Shown: positions 8,789 to 17,446, counted from the stretch's first letter. The stretch is DNA of 64,000 bases from OLB16 sp964481775 (GCA_964481775.1 CAYZUX010000004.1:19439-83438), one strand, 5' to 3'. Made by a program: numbers and translations. The notes: a model not told the origin generated them from the letters alone.

Positions 8789-9807
8789 TCTCCGCCCTTG
8801 GTTTTCTCCGGAGCCTCAAAGACAAACCACCACCTCCTGTAGTCCTGCTGGCAGGAGATGAGGAATACATCCGGGAGAGAGTCCGCAAGCGCATTCGCGA
8901 AACCTGGCAGGAGCCCGGGTCTGATATCGAGGTTCAGAACCTGGTGGGGATCGAAGGGGCAGCCCGGCTCCCTTCAGTCCTGGGATTGTCCGGTTTTTTC
9001 AGCTCCCGGAAAGTGATTTACCTCTTTGATGCTCCCGTGAAAAAAAAACAGAGGAAGGACGATCCCACCCCTTTTTCGTATATGGGGAAGAAACAGATCG
9101 CCACTCTCGTGGAGGACATCAAGCAGATTCCTCAGGAGAGTCTCCGCCTCGTCATCGATCCCGGATCCTCCAAGAAAGACAATGCTCTTCAAAAGGCACT
9201 GGCCGCGGTGACCACCCAAGTCGATGTCTCTCCACCCAAAGGGAAGGAGAGAGAGGAATGGATCAAAGGTCTTGCAAAGAGAGCCGGGGCAGTCCTCGAA
9301 AAAGATCTTGAGCAGATGATGGTGGCTTCCGAAGAGCCCCTGCGCACCCTTGCCGCTGATCTGGAGAAAGTGGGACTGGCCACACCGGAAGGAGGGCAAG
9401 CCTCCATCGCTCTCTGGCAGTCCCTCACCCAGGCGGATCCTCAATCCACGATCTGGGAGATTGGCGACAACCTGGGAGCGGGGAATCCAGAGGGTGCGTT
9501 AAGGGCAATCCGGAACCTGAAAGCCGGGGGATTGGATATCTATGGGATTGTTCCCGCTGTCCTCACCTGGAATCAGCAGCGCCTGCAGTTAAAAAGTCAT
9601 GGACAGGAGGGGGATGGGCCACCGGGGATGCACCCCTTTGTGGTCAGGAAGATCCGGGGACAAATTGGCAGGAAAACACTGGATCAGTTGCGCCAGGAAC
9701 AACGCAAGCTCTTCCGCCTGGATCGGGCCCTCAAGCAGAGTTGGGAGAATCCTCATATCCTGCTAGAAAAGCTGCTTGTCGAATTCAGTGGACGGAGAGA
9801 CAGGTGA
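8779..9807 (+). CDS. holA: DNA polymerase III subunit delta
   Basis: A 342-residue clamp-loader delta subunit, which opens the beta sliding clamp during replication. The N-terminus has the typical PVVLLAGDEEYIRERVRKRI, followed by a segment with SSRKVIYLFDAP and GKKQIATLVEDI, and the C-terminal collar domain (LRQEQRKLFRLDRALKQ). The length is normal. It overlaps lptE at its start and manC by four bases at its end (GTGA), so it is part of the same operon. The lptE-holA pair confirms the identity. Confidence 0.88.
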   Translation: MGMISALGFLRSLKDKPPPPVVLLAGDEEYIRERVRKRIRETWQEPGSDIEVQNLVGIEGAARLPSVLGLSGFFSSRKVIYLFDAPVKKKQRKDDPTPFSYMGKKQIATLVEDIKQIPQESLRLVIDPGSSKKDNALQKALAAVTTQVDVSPPKGKEREEWIKGLAKRAGAVLEKDLEQMMVASEEPLRTLAADLEKVGLATPEGGQASIALWQSLTQADPQSTIWEIGDNLGAGNPEGALRAIRNLKAGGLDIYGIVPAVLTWNQQRLQLKSHGQEGDGPPGMHPFVVRKIRGQIGRKTLDQLRQEQRKLFRLDRALKQSWENPHILLEKLLVEFSGRRDR

Positions 9808-10907
9808 ATCGGACAGTCGGGGTGGTGATGGCGGGTGGTCTGGGAACTCGCCTCTGGCCCTGGAGCCGGAGAGCACGTCCCAAGCAATTCCTTCCACTGC
9901 TGGGAGAGCGTTCGCTGGTCCGGATGACCTGGGATCGTTTGATTCAAACAACCCAACCTTCCGATATCCTGCTCCTCACCAATGCCCACTTGCGGGATTG
10001 TGCCAGGCAGGAGATTCCCGGTCTTGTTGAGACTAACCTGTTCGGAGAACCCAAAAGCTGTAACACCGCACCCTGTCTGGCCCTGGCGGCAGCGATCTGC
10101 GAGCGCCGTTACAGCCTGGATACGGTGATGGTGGTATTGGCGGCGGACCATTATCTGGGGGATGAGGAGGGTTTTCAGGTTTCCCTGCGGGTGGCCATCG
10201 ACACTGCTGCTCAGACGGATTCCCTGGTGACCATGGGGATTCCACCCACCCGACCGGAGACAGGTTACGGGTATCTCGAGTGTGACCGGAAGATCAGTGA
10301 TATCCCCGCGGGGGGGACCGCGAAGCTGGTTGCTTTCCGTGAGAAACCACCTCAGGAGACCGCCGTCAAATACCTGTCAGACGGACGGCATCTGTGGAAC
10401 ATGGGGAACTTCATCTGGCGGGTGGAAACGATCCTGTCAGAGTTTGAGAAGAGCCTTCCCGGTCTGCTGGCGGCAGCACGCAAAGCGGCCTCTTCGGAGA
10501 ATCCCGGTTCCGAGGAGACACTGAACAGGTTTTTCCTGACACTCCCTCCGGAGTGCTGTCAATCGATCGATTACGCCATCATGGAAAAGGCTTCCAGGAT
10601 CCTTGCGGTTCCCTGCCGGATTCCGTGGGATGATGTGGGTTCCTGGGCTGTCCTTCGGAGGTTGCGCGCCGGTGACCTTGATGAACAAGGTAATCTTTCC
10701 CTGATCCGCCATCTGGCAATAGATACATCACGCACGGTTGTTACCGGTAGTGAGAGTCACGAGGGAATTGTGGTGACGCTCGGAGTTGAGGATCTCATTG
10801 TTGTCAGGGATGGTGAGCGGGTTCTCATTGCGAGGGAGGAGGGGTTGGATCAGATGCGGGAAGTGGTCAGGCGCATTCAAAGTCGGGGTTGGGATCACCT
10901 TCTCTGA
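9804..10907 (+). CDS. manC: mannose-1-phosphate guanylyltransferase (short form)
   Basis: Makes GDP-mannose from mannose-1-phosphate and GTP for polysaccharide and glycan synthesis. The GTG start at 9804 overlaps the holA stop and has GGAGA upstream; a longer frame reaching back to 9741 would lie inside holA and is rejected. The nucleotidyltransferase signature VVMAGGLGTRLWPWSRRARPK lies at the N-terminus, followed by VVLAADHY, a PETGYGYLE loop, FREKPP and LWNMGNFIW. At 367 residues it has the transferase plus the beta-helix tail but lacks the C-terminal isomerase domain of bifunctional ManC. It probably feeds glycosyltransferases elsewhere, such as the GT2 at 30.8 kb (inference). Confidence 0.9.
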   Translation: MNRTVGVVMAGGLGTRLWPWSRRARPKQFLPLLGERSLVRMTWDRLIQTTQPSDILLLTNAHLRDCARQEIPGLVETNLFGEPKSCNTAPCLALAAAICERRYSLDTVMVVLAADHYLGDEEGFQVSLRVAIDTAAQTDSLVTMGIPPTRPETGYGYLECDRKISDIPAGGTAKLVAFREKPPQETAVKYLSDGRHLWNMGNFIWRVETILSEFEKSLPGLLAAARKAASSENPGSEETLNRFFLTLPPECCQSIDYAIMEKASRILAVPCRIPWDDVGSWAVLRRLRAGDLDEQGNLSLIRHLAIDTSRTVVTGSESHEGIVVTLGVEDLIVVRDGERVLIAREEGLDQMREVVRRIQSRGWDHLL

Positions 10908-10923
10908 GGAATGACAGATTTAT

Positions 10924-10952
10924 TTGAAATATATGATCTGCCGTGGTAGACT
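10924..10952 (+). promoter_or_regulatory. promoter of the FlgC-like gene
   Basis: TTGAAA at 10924-10929 and TAGACT at 10947-10952, spaced 17 bases, about 30 bases before the ATG at 10982. This fits a sigma70-type promoter that would give the small gene its own transcript, separate from the operon ending in manC. Confidence 0.5.
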
Positions 10953-10981
10953 TCCTTCAGCACTTTGAAGGAGTTTGTGCA

Positions 10982-11296
10982 ATGATTGACAGGATATCGT
11001 CCACGGCACTCTCTGGTCTCCGAAAAGGTCTGGCGGACTTCGAGTCTGTCGCTGAGAGGATCTCCAAGACGGCGGCTTCCAACCTTTACAACCCTTCGGC
11101 TACCACCAAACCCATACTGGCCTCTCCAAGCGAAGTCTCCGAAGTTCCCGGTGAGATCCAGACTTCACTGGAAAAAGAGATGGTGGATCTCCTTCTCGCC
11201 AGGCGGTTCATACAGGGACAGATTGGTATCATTCAAACAGAGGATGAGATACTTGCTGAACTGGTCAACCTGGGTCGCAGACGTTCTCCTGCCTAG
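10982..11296 (+). CDS. orphan small FlgC-like protein
   Basis: 104 residues with AAGGAG eight bases before the ATG. The N-terminus (ISSTALSGLRKGLADFESVAERI) resembles the rod-protein N-terminal helix SALSGL...NIAN, and the C-terminus (EMVDLLLARRFIQGQIGIIQTEDEILAELVNL) matches the C-terminal helix of flagellar rod proteins, in which a heptad helix ends in QTxDEMLGxL. The middle is only a short Pro/Ser loop, so it is two rod helices with no body. Such short FlgC-like proteins are known in bacteria with and without flagella, and their role is unclear. No other flagellar gene is in the window. Confidence 0.6.
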   Translation: MIDRISSTALSGLRKGLADFESVAERISKTAASNLYNPSATTKPILASPSEVSEVPGEIQTSLEKEMVDLLLARRFIQGQIGIIQTEDEILAELVNLGRRRSPA

Positions 11297-11858
11297 TAAT
11301 CAATAATTGAGTGCAATCCTTACCCATTTTCGACAACCAGAGTAAACCTGATCGCGTCCTGGATGGGCTTCGCTGACCCGTTCTGATGATGTTCTTTTTC
11401 CGGTTTTGGATATTGAGTGGGTAAAAAAGAAGATGGAGGTCACGCCAAAGGCGAGTGGGGCGCGACCTCCAAGAGAGATGTGCGTGTGTCTGTTCGTAGT
11501 CATAGCAGAATCAAGGCCAAGTTTGATCCACGATGAGATTCTGTTGATTCACCCAAAAACAATCAGATCATCTCACTACTGATGATCAGAGTTGGTTATG
11601 AATATGTCATTGATGAATCACACTTGTTCATGTATTCGTGAGATATCAGGCTGTTGATTCATTTTAAGGAATTCCCTCACCTTTTGCTTCGGTGATGGAC
11701 CTGTTTTCGGACTGACCCTGGTCCTGTTCACCTTTTTACCGTGCAGAATCCCACAAAAATGGGGAATCTCATCGATTTCATTCTGCAAACTGAACCACTT
11801 TCGGGTTTTCTCCAGTATAAGTGGGGGCTGAACCAAAGGTCCCTTGGGAGGCAGAGAA
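11297..11858. other. AT-richer intergenic region ahead of the phage cluster
   Basis: About 560 bases between the FlgC-like gene and the portal gene, visibly richer in A and T than its surroundings. Apart from the hairpin at 11435-11470 I see no gene I can support; an 87-codon minus frame here has no ribosome site and no recognisable protein. No tRNA gene or obvious attachment-site repeat is visible, although this is where a left phage end would be expected. Confidence 0.5.
11435..11470 (-). terminator. hairpin with T-run, terminator-like on the minus strand
   Basis: GGAGGTC at 11435-11441 pairs with GACCTCC at 11464-11470, extended by CGCC/GGCG pairing. Read on the minus strand the stem is followed by a pyrimidine tract with six T in a row (the AAAAAA before the stem on plus). 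It would stop transcription running leftward out of the phage cluster; on the plus strand there is no T-run. No minus-strand gene ends here, so the role is uncertain. Confidence 0.35.
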
Positions 11859-13163
11859 ATGGTGATATCCGAGTGGTTCAAATCTTTGTCCAGTAAAAAG
11901 GATCGGCCAAGGAACCTTGAACTTCTGCGTTCAGTCCCCGCCCACCGTCCCCCGTCGATTCCACCAAATCCAACGGCGGTTCCTTATCGGGACTCCTCTC
12001 TTTTGAATGGTGGGAGATATGGGGGTTTTATCGATCCGCCGGATTACACGCCTGAGCATTGGCATACCTTTTATCGTTATCTGCGTGATCACATCCCGGA
12101 TGTGGCAGCGGGGGTTTGGGCTTGGGTACGTCTCTGCTCAACTCAGCGGGCACTTGAATTCCAGGGTGGAACCGAGGAGCAGCGTCAAACCGCGGGGAGG
12201 TTGATTGAGGATCTGCAAACACATCTCCTTGAATCCACTTTTGACCACCGTCCCGGTCTGGATGGGATTGTAGAGCAGTTTTTTCAATCGGTGTTTACAC
12301 TGGGCGCGTATGCCGGTGAGATTGTCGCCACCCCTGACAGGCATGGACTCTCCCGGTTTTGTCCTGTTGACCCCGCCACGGTGCGTTTCAAACGCTATCC
12401 CACCTCTGGAAGGATCCAACCCTATCAGCTGCAGGCGGATGGAACTCTGGCACCGCTTTCGGAGGTATCCTTCTTCTACTTTGGTCTCGATGCGGATCCA
12501 GCCTGTCCGTATGGACGGTCGCCCCTATCAAGCCTTCCGTTTGTGCTGCGTCTGCAGCAACAGCTCTTCGAGGACATGGGCAAAGCAGCCCACAATGCGG
12601 GTTACCCGGCGCTGCATGTGAAGTACCACGCACGTGAAAGGGAACCGGGGGAGACCCTTGCCGGGTACCAGGACCGTGTCCAGGCCGATTTCGATTCAAT
12701 CGCTTCATCGATGCGGACCCGTTCTCCCGAGAGCAACTTCCTTACCCAGGACAATGTGGAGATCCAGTACATCGGTCCCAGCGGACAGATGCTGCGCTGG
12801 CGTGAGACCCTGGAAACCATCAGCGAGCAGGTGGTATCCGCACTGCACCTCGCGCCCTTTCTGATTGGCAGAAACTATGGAACCACGCAAAGCTGGGCTC
12901 GCTCACAATATGACCTGATGGTTAACAACGCCGCTTCAGTTCAGCGCGCGGCAGCCCGGCTGGTGGAGTGGATTGTCAATCTCGAGTTGGCTCTCAAGGC
13001 CTCGCCGGTTCGTGCGGTCTGTCGTTTCGTTCCGCACTCAAGTTGGAATGATATTGATGATGCCCGTGCTCAAAGTATCCGCCTGCAGAGCCTGCTCACG
13101 ATGAAAGAGCAGGGGCTTCTCAGCCAGGATCAGGTGCTCAAGCGCCTCGAGGTTTGTTCGTAA
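11859..13163 (+). CDS. phage portal protein
   Basis: 434 residues; start at 11859 chosen because GGAGG lies eight bases upstream. The portal ring is the channel for DNA packaging at the capsid vertex. Sequence features fit portal proteins: LRDHIPDVAAGVWAWVRL near the N-terminus, a core with YGRSPLSSLPFVLRLQQQLFEDM, a clip-type segment (GETLAGYQDRVQADFDSI), and the C-terminal stretch LHLAPFLIGRNYGTTQSWARSQYD typical of portals, where the protein tests which subtype it can load. It opens the cluster instead of following the large terminase as in most tailed phages. Confidence 0.82.
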   Translation: MVISEWFKSLSSKKDRPRNLELLRSVPAHRPPSIPPNPTAVPYRDSSLLNGGRYGGFIDPPDYTPEHWHTFYRYLRDHIPDVAAGVWAWVRLCSTQRALEFQGGTEEQRQTAGRLIEDLQTHLLESTFDHRPGLDGIVEQFFQSVFTLGAYAGEIVATPDRHGLSRFCPVDPATVRFKRYPTSGRIQPYQLQADGTLAPLSEVSFFYFGLDADPACPYGRSPLSSLPFVLRLQQQLFEDMGKAAHNAGYPALHVKYHAREREPGETLAGYQDRVQADFDSIASSMRTRSPESNFLTQDNVEIQYIGPSGQMLRWRETLETISEQVVSALHLAPFLIGRNYGTTQSWARSQYDLMVNNAASVQRAAARLVEWIVNLELALKASPVRAVCRFVPHSSWNDIDDARAQSIRLQSLLTMKEQGLLSQDQVLKRLEVCS

Positions 13164-13186
13164 TCCCTCTCAAGAAAGGACCAGGT

Positions 13187-13843
13187 ATGAAGCCGCAATC
13201 AGGATTTCTTCTACAACGGATCCAGGAGGGACTGACAGTGCCTGTCCGAGTCGAGGGAGAGCAGGTTGTTGTTGAGGAAGGTGAGGGACGCCGGACACAC
13301 TTTCCTCTTCGATCCGGCGGAATCCCCCCTTTGGAGGGGAACTACGATGCCATTCTGGAGGTGGCCTGGAATGGCTGCTTTCTGAAGGCCGAGGAAATCA
13401 GCACCCGTCCGCTCAAAGCCTGGCTGGGGTGTCAGGAGGCGGCCGTGCGCCTGGTGGTGAACCGAAATCCGGAGGGGGAACCGCTGGATTCAGCCCCTTT
13501 CATCCTCGATGGGATCGAGGTGGTGGTGCGTCCCACACTCAACAGGAGTGCCGGAGAGAGAGCCTGGCGGTTGGCTTCCTTGCTCCCCTGCCGGGAGGTG
13601 CGTGTTTACTCACTGGATAGCGAACGGTCCTGGAAGGTTTTCAGCCAGGTCCCTGGCGTACGGAATTTCATGGACATGAAACAGGAAGAAGTTCCGGAAC
13701 CTCAGGTACATGACCGTTTCAATGAGATGGCGGCAGCGCTTCCATCACAACCCACGGCCTGTCCTTATGGAACCCGGTTTTCGGGAACCAGGAAACGGAA
13801 CGAGGACTGGAAAGGATTCCGGATGGAGAACCTGTCAACGTGA
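13187..13843 (+). CDS. phage-cluster protein of unknown function
   Basis: 218 residues, starting at MKPQSGFLLQ with AAAGGA upstream; the frame extends 11 codons further 5' but that part overlaps the portal gene. The N-terminal half is beta-rich and glycine-rich (VPVRVEGEQVVVEEGEG), the middle has DGIEVVVRPTLNRSAGERAWRLASL, and the C-terminus has a charged tail. Between portal and decoration/capsid genes phages often encode a scaffold, protease or minor capsid protein, but I see no protease motif here. Function not assigned. Confidence 0.5.
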   Translation: MKPQSGFLLQRIQEGLTVPVRVEGEQVVVEEGEGRRTHFPLRSGGIPPLEGNYDAILEVAWNGCFLKAEEISTRPLKAWLGCQEAAVRLVVNRNPEGEPLDSAPFILDGIEVVVRPTLNRSAGERAWRLASLLPCREVRVYSLDSERSWKVFSQVPGVRNFMDMKQEEVPEPQVHDRFNEMAAALPSQPTACPYGTRFSGTRKRNEDWKGFRMENLST

Positions 13844-13868
13844 CAGCGAATCGAAAGGAGAATGAGAA

Positions 13869-14237
13869 ATGACTCGTAATGTGGATAACTCAGGAGTGGG
13901 CAGTGTGTATGCCAGTTTTGCGATCGACACGACGGATTCGACCTACGACCTGACAGCGGCCAATGAAGGGATGGCGGTTGGTTTATCGGGAAACTATGAA
14001 GTGGACTTGGGTACGAATGGTGGAATCCTTCTTGGCAAATTGATGTCGGTGCAGACCGATGTGGCCGTGGTACAGATCGCCGGAGTGATGTCTCTGCCCT
14101 ACAACGCTGCCGTGGCCCCCACCCTGGGTGGAGCCGTGGTCCTTGATGGGTCGGGGAAGGTGAAAGCCTCCGCCACTGGCAGGGGGCTGGTACTTTCGGT
14201 GGATAGTGCCACTGAGACAGCCGCTGTCCTGCTCTGA
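13869..14237 (+). CDS. capsid decoration protein candidate
   Basis: 122 residues with a strong ribosome site (AAAGGAG) just upstream. The sequence is small, Gly/Ala/Val-rich and beta-type (GMAVGLSGNYEVDLGTNGG, LGGAVVLDGSGKVKA), resembling DUF2190-like head decoration proteins that trimerise on the capsid surface and stabilise it. It sits directly before the major capsid gene, the usual place for decoration proteins in siphophages. Confidence 0.65.
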   Translation: MTRNVDNSGVGSVYASFAIDTTDSTYDLTAANEGMAVGLSGNYEVDLGTNGGILLGKLMSVQTDVAVVQIAGVMSLPYNAAVAPTLGGAVVLDGSGKVKASATGRGLVLSVDSATETAAVLL

Positions 14238-14330
14238 AGATCATTTCACCCTCTCCCCTCTTTCCTGCCGGACAGAGGGAGAAGGAACCGAATACCCCCT
14301 TTTGAGGGGAACGACCATTTCATAAGGAGA
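14238..14330. repeat. palindromic repeat (CCCTCTCC...GGGAG family), copy 1
   Basis: In the gap between decoration and capsid genes: CTCCCCTCT pairs imperfectly with AGAGGGAG, followed by a second small hairpin (CCCC/GGGG around TTTTGA). The pattern is a weaker version of the elements at 15.4, 18.6 and 22.9 kb. Confidence 0.4.
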
Positions 14331-14336
14331 TTGCGA

Positions 14337-15401
14337 ATGATTTATAACGAAAGCGAACGTTCGGCTTTGCCCGCTGAGCTCCAGCGCGCCGCCGGGATTC
14401 CTCTGAGTGAGGACCTCCTGGTCCAGGCCCGGTCGCGTGGGATTGCCTTGACCGACATTCTCGAGGAGCTCGATCCCTCACAGGGAGATTCATCCCTGGA
14501 TGCCTTCGAAAGGCAGCTGGCCCTGGCGGGCATCCGTGTGCAGGGAACCAACTCAGACATCATCGACCGTTTCTTTGCATCGACTGAAACCTCGGTTCTC
14601 TTCCCGGAGTTTGTCTCGCGTTCGATCCGTACCGGCATGACCGACTTCCGTAGCCTGGATCGCATCCTGGCCTCACGTACCCGGATCGACAGCGACACCT
14701 ACAAGACTCTGTTCATGGATGAATCGGTGCTCACCGCCGCCGACCGCCGTCTGGCCCGTGTGGCCGAAGGGGGAGAGCTTCCGCAAATTGAGATCAAGGC
14801 CTCCGAGCATTCCATCCGGATCCATAAGTTCGGGCGATACCTTGAGGTCACATACGAGGCCTTGCGGCGAAAAACAGCGTCAGTGGTTTCTGTGTTTCTG
14901 AAAGCCATCGGCTACCAGATCCAGAAGGACAAGTTTGAGGAGGCTGTTGGGGTCCTGGTCAATGGCGATGGGAACAGTAATGCCGCCACGGCACAGAATA
15001 CCGCCGCCGATGGAACACTGGCCTATTCTGACCTGGTCGAATTCGCGCTGGCCTTCCAGCCCTATGAGCTGAATGTGATCATCGCTCCTCCCGCGGTAGT
15101 CAAGACAATTCTCACACTCGACGAATTCAAGGATCCCGCCACGGGAATGAATTTTCAGGCGACTGGTGACCTGATCACCCCCTTCGGCGCGAAGCTGATT
15201 CCCAGCAGTGCAGTCTCGGCCAATACCCTGATCGGACTGGATCGCCGGTTCGCCATCGAGGAGGTCTATGAGACGGGACTGATGGTGGAGACTGACCGCC
15301 TGATTCGTCAACAACTCGAGGGGACCGCCATCTCGGAGGTGGCGGGTTTCGCCAAGATCATCCCGGCGGCTTCGCGGGTCCTTGATATCGACTGGGCGTA
15401 A
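14337..15401 (+). CDS. major capsid protein (HK97-fold candidate)
   Basis: 354 residues; ATG at 14337 with AAGGAG seven bases upstream. The N-terminal 60 residues look like a helical delta/scaffold-type domain (Gln/Leu/Asp-rich, LEELDPSQGDSSLDAFERQL). The rest resembles HK97-type major capsid proteins: SVLFPEFVSRSIRTGM, a stretch with QIEIKASEHSIRIHKFGRYLEVTYEAL, the A-domain with LNVIIAPPAVVKTIL and FGAKLIPSSAV, and an ending with IDWA. It is the shell protein of the particle. No stop or frame break is present. The identity rests on overall pattern and position. Confidence 0.75.
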   Translation: MIYNESERSALPAELQRAAGIPLSEDLLVQARSRGIALTDILEELDPSQGDSSLDAFERQLALAGIRVQGTNSDIIDRFFASTETSVLFPEFVSRSIRTGMTDFRSLDRILASRTRIDSDTYKTLFMDESVLTAADRRLARVAEGGELPQIEIKASEHSIRIHKFGRYLEVTYEALRRKTASVVSVFLKAIGYQIQKDKFEEAVGVLVNGDGNSNAATAQNTAADGTLAYSDLVEFALAFQPYELNVIIAPPAVVKTILTLDEFKDPATGMNFQATGDLITPFGAKLIPSSAVSANTLIGLDRRFAIEEVYETGLMVETDRLIRQQLEGTAISEVAGFAKIIPAASRVLDIDWA

Positions 15402-15426
15402 AAGGCATTTCTCTGTTCGAAATCGA

Positions 15427-15550
15427 TCTCACCCCCTGCATGTAACTCGACCTCATCCCCCCAACCCCCTTCTCCTAAAACGAGAAGAGGGAGTCAGAAC
15501 TCCCCTCTCCTGCGGGAGAGGGGATGCAGGGGTGAGGTCGGTGAGGTTGC
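15427..15550. repeat. palindromic repeat, copy 2 (large, nested hairpins)
   Basis: CTCACCCCCTGCAT at the left end pairs with ATGCAGGGGTGAG near the right end. Inside are a CTTCTC/GAGAAG hairpin and a perfect nine-base stem CCCCTCTCC (15502-15510) with GGAGAGGGG (15515-15523) around a TGCG loop. It lies between the capsid gene and the 15569 gene and shares its motifs with the copies at 18.6 and 22.9 kb. Confidence 0.6.
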
Positions 15551-15568
15551 CACTGATAAGGAGGCATG

Positions 15569-15961
15569 ATGGCTTTCACCAACGAAAACACCATTCGGAC
15601 TCACACGGGCTGGCAAAATACGGATCTGGTTCCCAGCAGCCTCATCACGCAGCGGATTGAGAATGCCCATGCCGCCCTGCTCCTGGAGATCGATCCGGCA
15701 TACCAGGAATCCACCGACCCTCTGCTCAGTCTCGCGGAGACAGAGTTGGCCACCGCCTATCTGCTCCGTTCCCTGGCCACCGAGGCGGGATTTGAGGATC
15801 GCGACCTGCGTACTGCCAACCTGACCCTCCGTGCCGGTTCCAGGGTGGAGAATCTGAGCGATCTGGCCGAGGCAGAGGAGGATTCAGCCTGGTGTCATGC
15901 CCGGCCCTTCCTGCGGCGGGGAACCACCCGTATCCCCTTGTGTCTGGTAACAGGGAGCTAA
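15569..15961 (+). CDS. small phage structural protein, head-tail connector candidate
   Basis: 130 residues; of two adjacent ATGs the second has the better spacing to AAGGAGG. Helical, with an LTLRAGSRVENLSDL-type region. Position directly after the capsid gene and the size fit a head-tail connector or gp36-like protein, but no motif proves this. Confidence 0.45.
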   Translation: MAFTNENTIRTHTGWQNTDLVPSSLITQRIENAHAALLLEIDPAYQESTDPLLSLAETELATAYLLRSLATEAGFEDRDLRTANLTLRAGSRVENLSDLAEAEEDSAWCHARPFLRRGTTRIPLCLVTGS

Positions 15962-15965
15962 ACCC

Positions 15966-16646
15966 ATGGTCCGTATCGGCGGTTACAACCTTCCACAGGT
16001 GACCACCACAGTGGATTCACGTGTGGAGTTTGTTCTGGGACGAGTCCGGCGGGTGGTCCAGATCACCTCGGTGTTGAGCCAGTTTACGAGCCGTGCAGCG
16101 TTTCAATCCGCGCTCCAGAGCCTTTCTCGTGAGATTGAGCGGTTTGACCGTGGGGAAGTGGATGTATCGCTTCAGTCAGGCCGTTACCTGAGTGGACGTC
16201 GGCGGAAACATAAAGTGGAGGTGGATGAGGAGAGGTGTCTGGCGGTGCTGAGCCTCGAAATACTCGCGGATGATCGCTTTGAGCATGGATCTTTGTGCTT
16301 TCATTCGGAGACCATCTCCACCAGCCCTCATACATTCCCGGTCATCTCCAATGGCAACTGGAATGCTCTGCCCCAGATTCAGTACACCCCAACCTGCCCG
16401 GTCACCTATCCTCATTTCTCGGATGGCACGCATCAGATGACCGTGTTTCTGGAGATGAACTCCGCCGAGGTGCTGATTCTCGATTCGGCAAAGCGAAGCA
16501 TCACTCTGAATGGCGAGAATGTGCTCCATGTTGCTCAAGGGGATTTTGTGGAGCTTTCCCCGGGAACCACGAACCTTGTATGCAGCGATGCGGGAAGCGT
16601 TCATACCGCCTCGCTGTACCTTTTCTGGCAAGACCGCTGGGTTTAG
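15966..16646 (+). CDS. Dit-like distal tail protein
   Basis: 226 residues, starting four bases after the previous gene. N-terminus MVRIGGYNLPQVTTTVDSRV with beta-rich segments, then a C-terminal jelly-roll-like part (EMNSAEVLILDSAKRSITLNG, GDFVELSPGTTNLVCSD) typical of distal tail/Dit proteins, which link the tail tube to the hub and fibres in siphophages. The C-terminal LFWQDRW ending is also seen there. Its placement implies a siphovirus-type tail tip even though no tail-tube or tape-measure gene is visible. Confidence 0.6.
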   Translation: MVRIGGYNLPQVTTTVDSRVEFVLGRVRRVVQITSVLSQFTSRAAFQSALQSLSREIERFDRGEVDVSLQSGRYLSGRRRKHKVEVDEERCLAVLSLEILADDRFEHGSLCFHSETISTSPHTFPVISNGNWNALPQIQYTPTCPVTYPHFSDGTHQMTVFLEMNSAEVLILDSAKRSITLNGENVLHVAQGDFVELSPGTTNLVCSDAGSVHTASLYLFWQDRWV

Positions 16647-16705
16647 CTGCGCGGCCGGATACACACAGACAAGTAAAAATCCAATGAAAGGAAAACCTGG
16701 TATCC

Positions 16706-17446
16706 ATGACTTCCATGATCCGTGTTCGCAGTGTGCTTCTCCCGCCAGACAGAACCACCCAGGCGGTTGAGGATGAAGAGCATATGCACCTCATCAACCG
16801 TTTGACCCAGACTCCCCTCTCACGTGACCAGGTCTTCATCAGGAGCATGTATTTGTGTTCCTCGCAGTTGTGTGAGTCCGATTGGAGCCGTTTCAGCGAA
16901 CAGGCCCTCCGTCAGATCTGTGGCAAGGTGGTGGGTGAGTGTGTCCTCGCGGGGCATGACAAGCGTTCGCTGCCCGTAGCCCGCTTTTTCAAGGCAGCCC
17001 TGGTGGAACGTCCCGAGGTTCCGGATGGCGAGACAGGTCAGCCGACCCTCTGGATCCGTGCCTGGTTTTACTGGCTGGCGGACACTCAGGGAGCACGCGA
17101 CCTGGCTTTGAATATGGATGGAGGAATCTACCGTGAGGTGTCCATTTCGTGGACTTACCGCGGCGGGCGCTGTTCCATCTGTGGACATTCCCCCCACACC
17201 TGTGGGCATGTTCCGGGCCAGGTCTATGAGGGACAGCGCTGCTACACCTGGATCGATGATATTGCCGAAGTCCTGGAAGGCTCCCTGGTTTACCGTGGCG
17301 CCGATCGTGAGACCGGCATCACCGGAGAACATGAAGCCTCCATGGAACCGGAATCCTCCAGCCTGGAAAGGCTTCTGTCATTTGAAACGGAGTTTCTCGC
17401 GCGGTCCCTGCCTGAATGTTTTCCAGTCCTGGAGGAATGCAGATGA
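16706..17446 (+). CDS. prohead-protease-like protein with Cys-rich insert
   Basis: 246 residues. The segment GKVVGECVLAGHDKRSLPVARFFKA, a later REVSISWTYRGG and EGSLVYRGADRETG show the order H ... S of caudoviral prohead serine proteases, in which His and Ser form the active site. Between these lies a Cys/His cluster (CSICGHSPHTCGHVPGQ) that could bind zinc. The protease normally sits before the capsid gene and matures capsid or scaffold; here it follows the Dit-like gene. A phage peptidase or metal-binding structural protein are alternatives. Its 3' end overlaps the next gene by four bases (ATGA). Confidence 0.5.
   Translation: MTSMIRVRSVLLPPDRTTQAVEDEEHMHLINRLTQTPLSRDQVFIRSMYLCSSQLCESDWSRFSEQALRQICGKVVGECVLAGHDKRSLPVARFFKAALVERPEVPDGETGQPTLWIRAWFYWLADTQGARDLALNMDGGIYREVSISWTYRGGRCSICGHSPHTCGHVPGQVYEGQRCYTWIDDIAEVLEGSLVYRGADRETGITGEHEASMEPESSSLERLLSFETEFLARSLPECFPVLEECR

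Noticed and set aside
9741..9803. N-terminal extension of the mannose-1-phosphate guanylyltransferase
   Set aside because: Lies inside holA; the GTG at 9804 with ribosome site and four-base overlap gives the normal N-terminus.
11618..11881. 87-residue minus frame before the portal gene
   Set aside because: No ribosome site, no recognisable protein and overlaps the portal start.
12007..12222. small frames inside the portal gene
   Set aside because: Other-frame shadows without ribosome sites.
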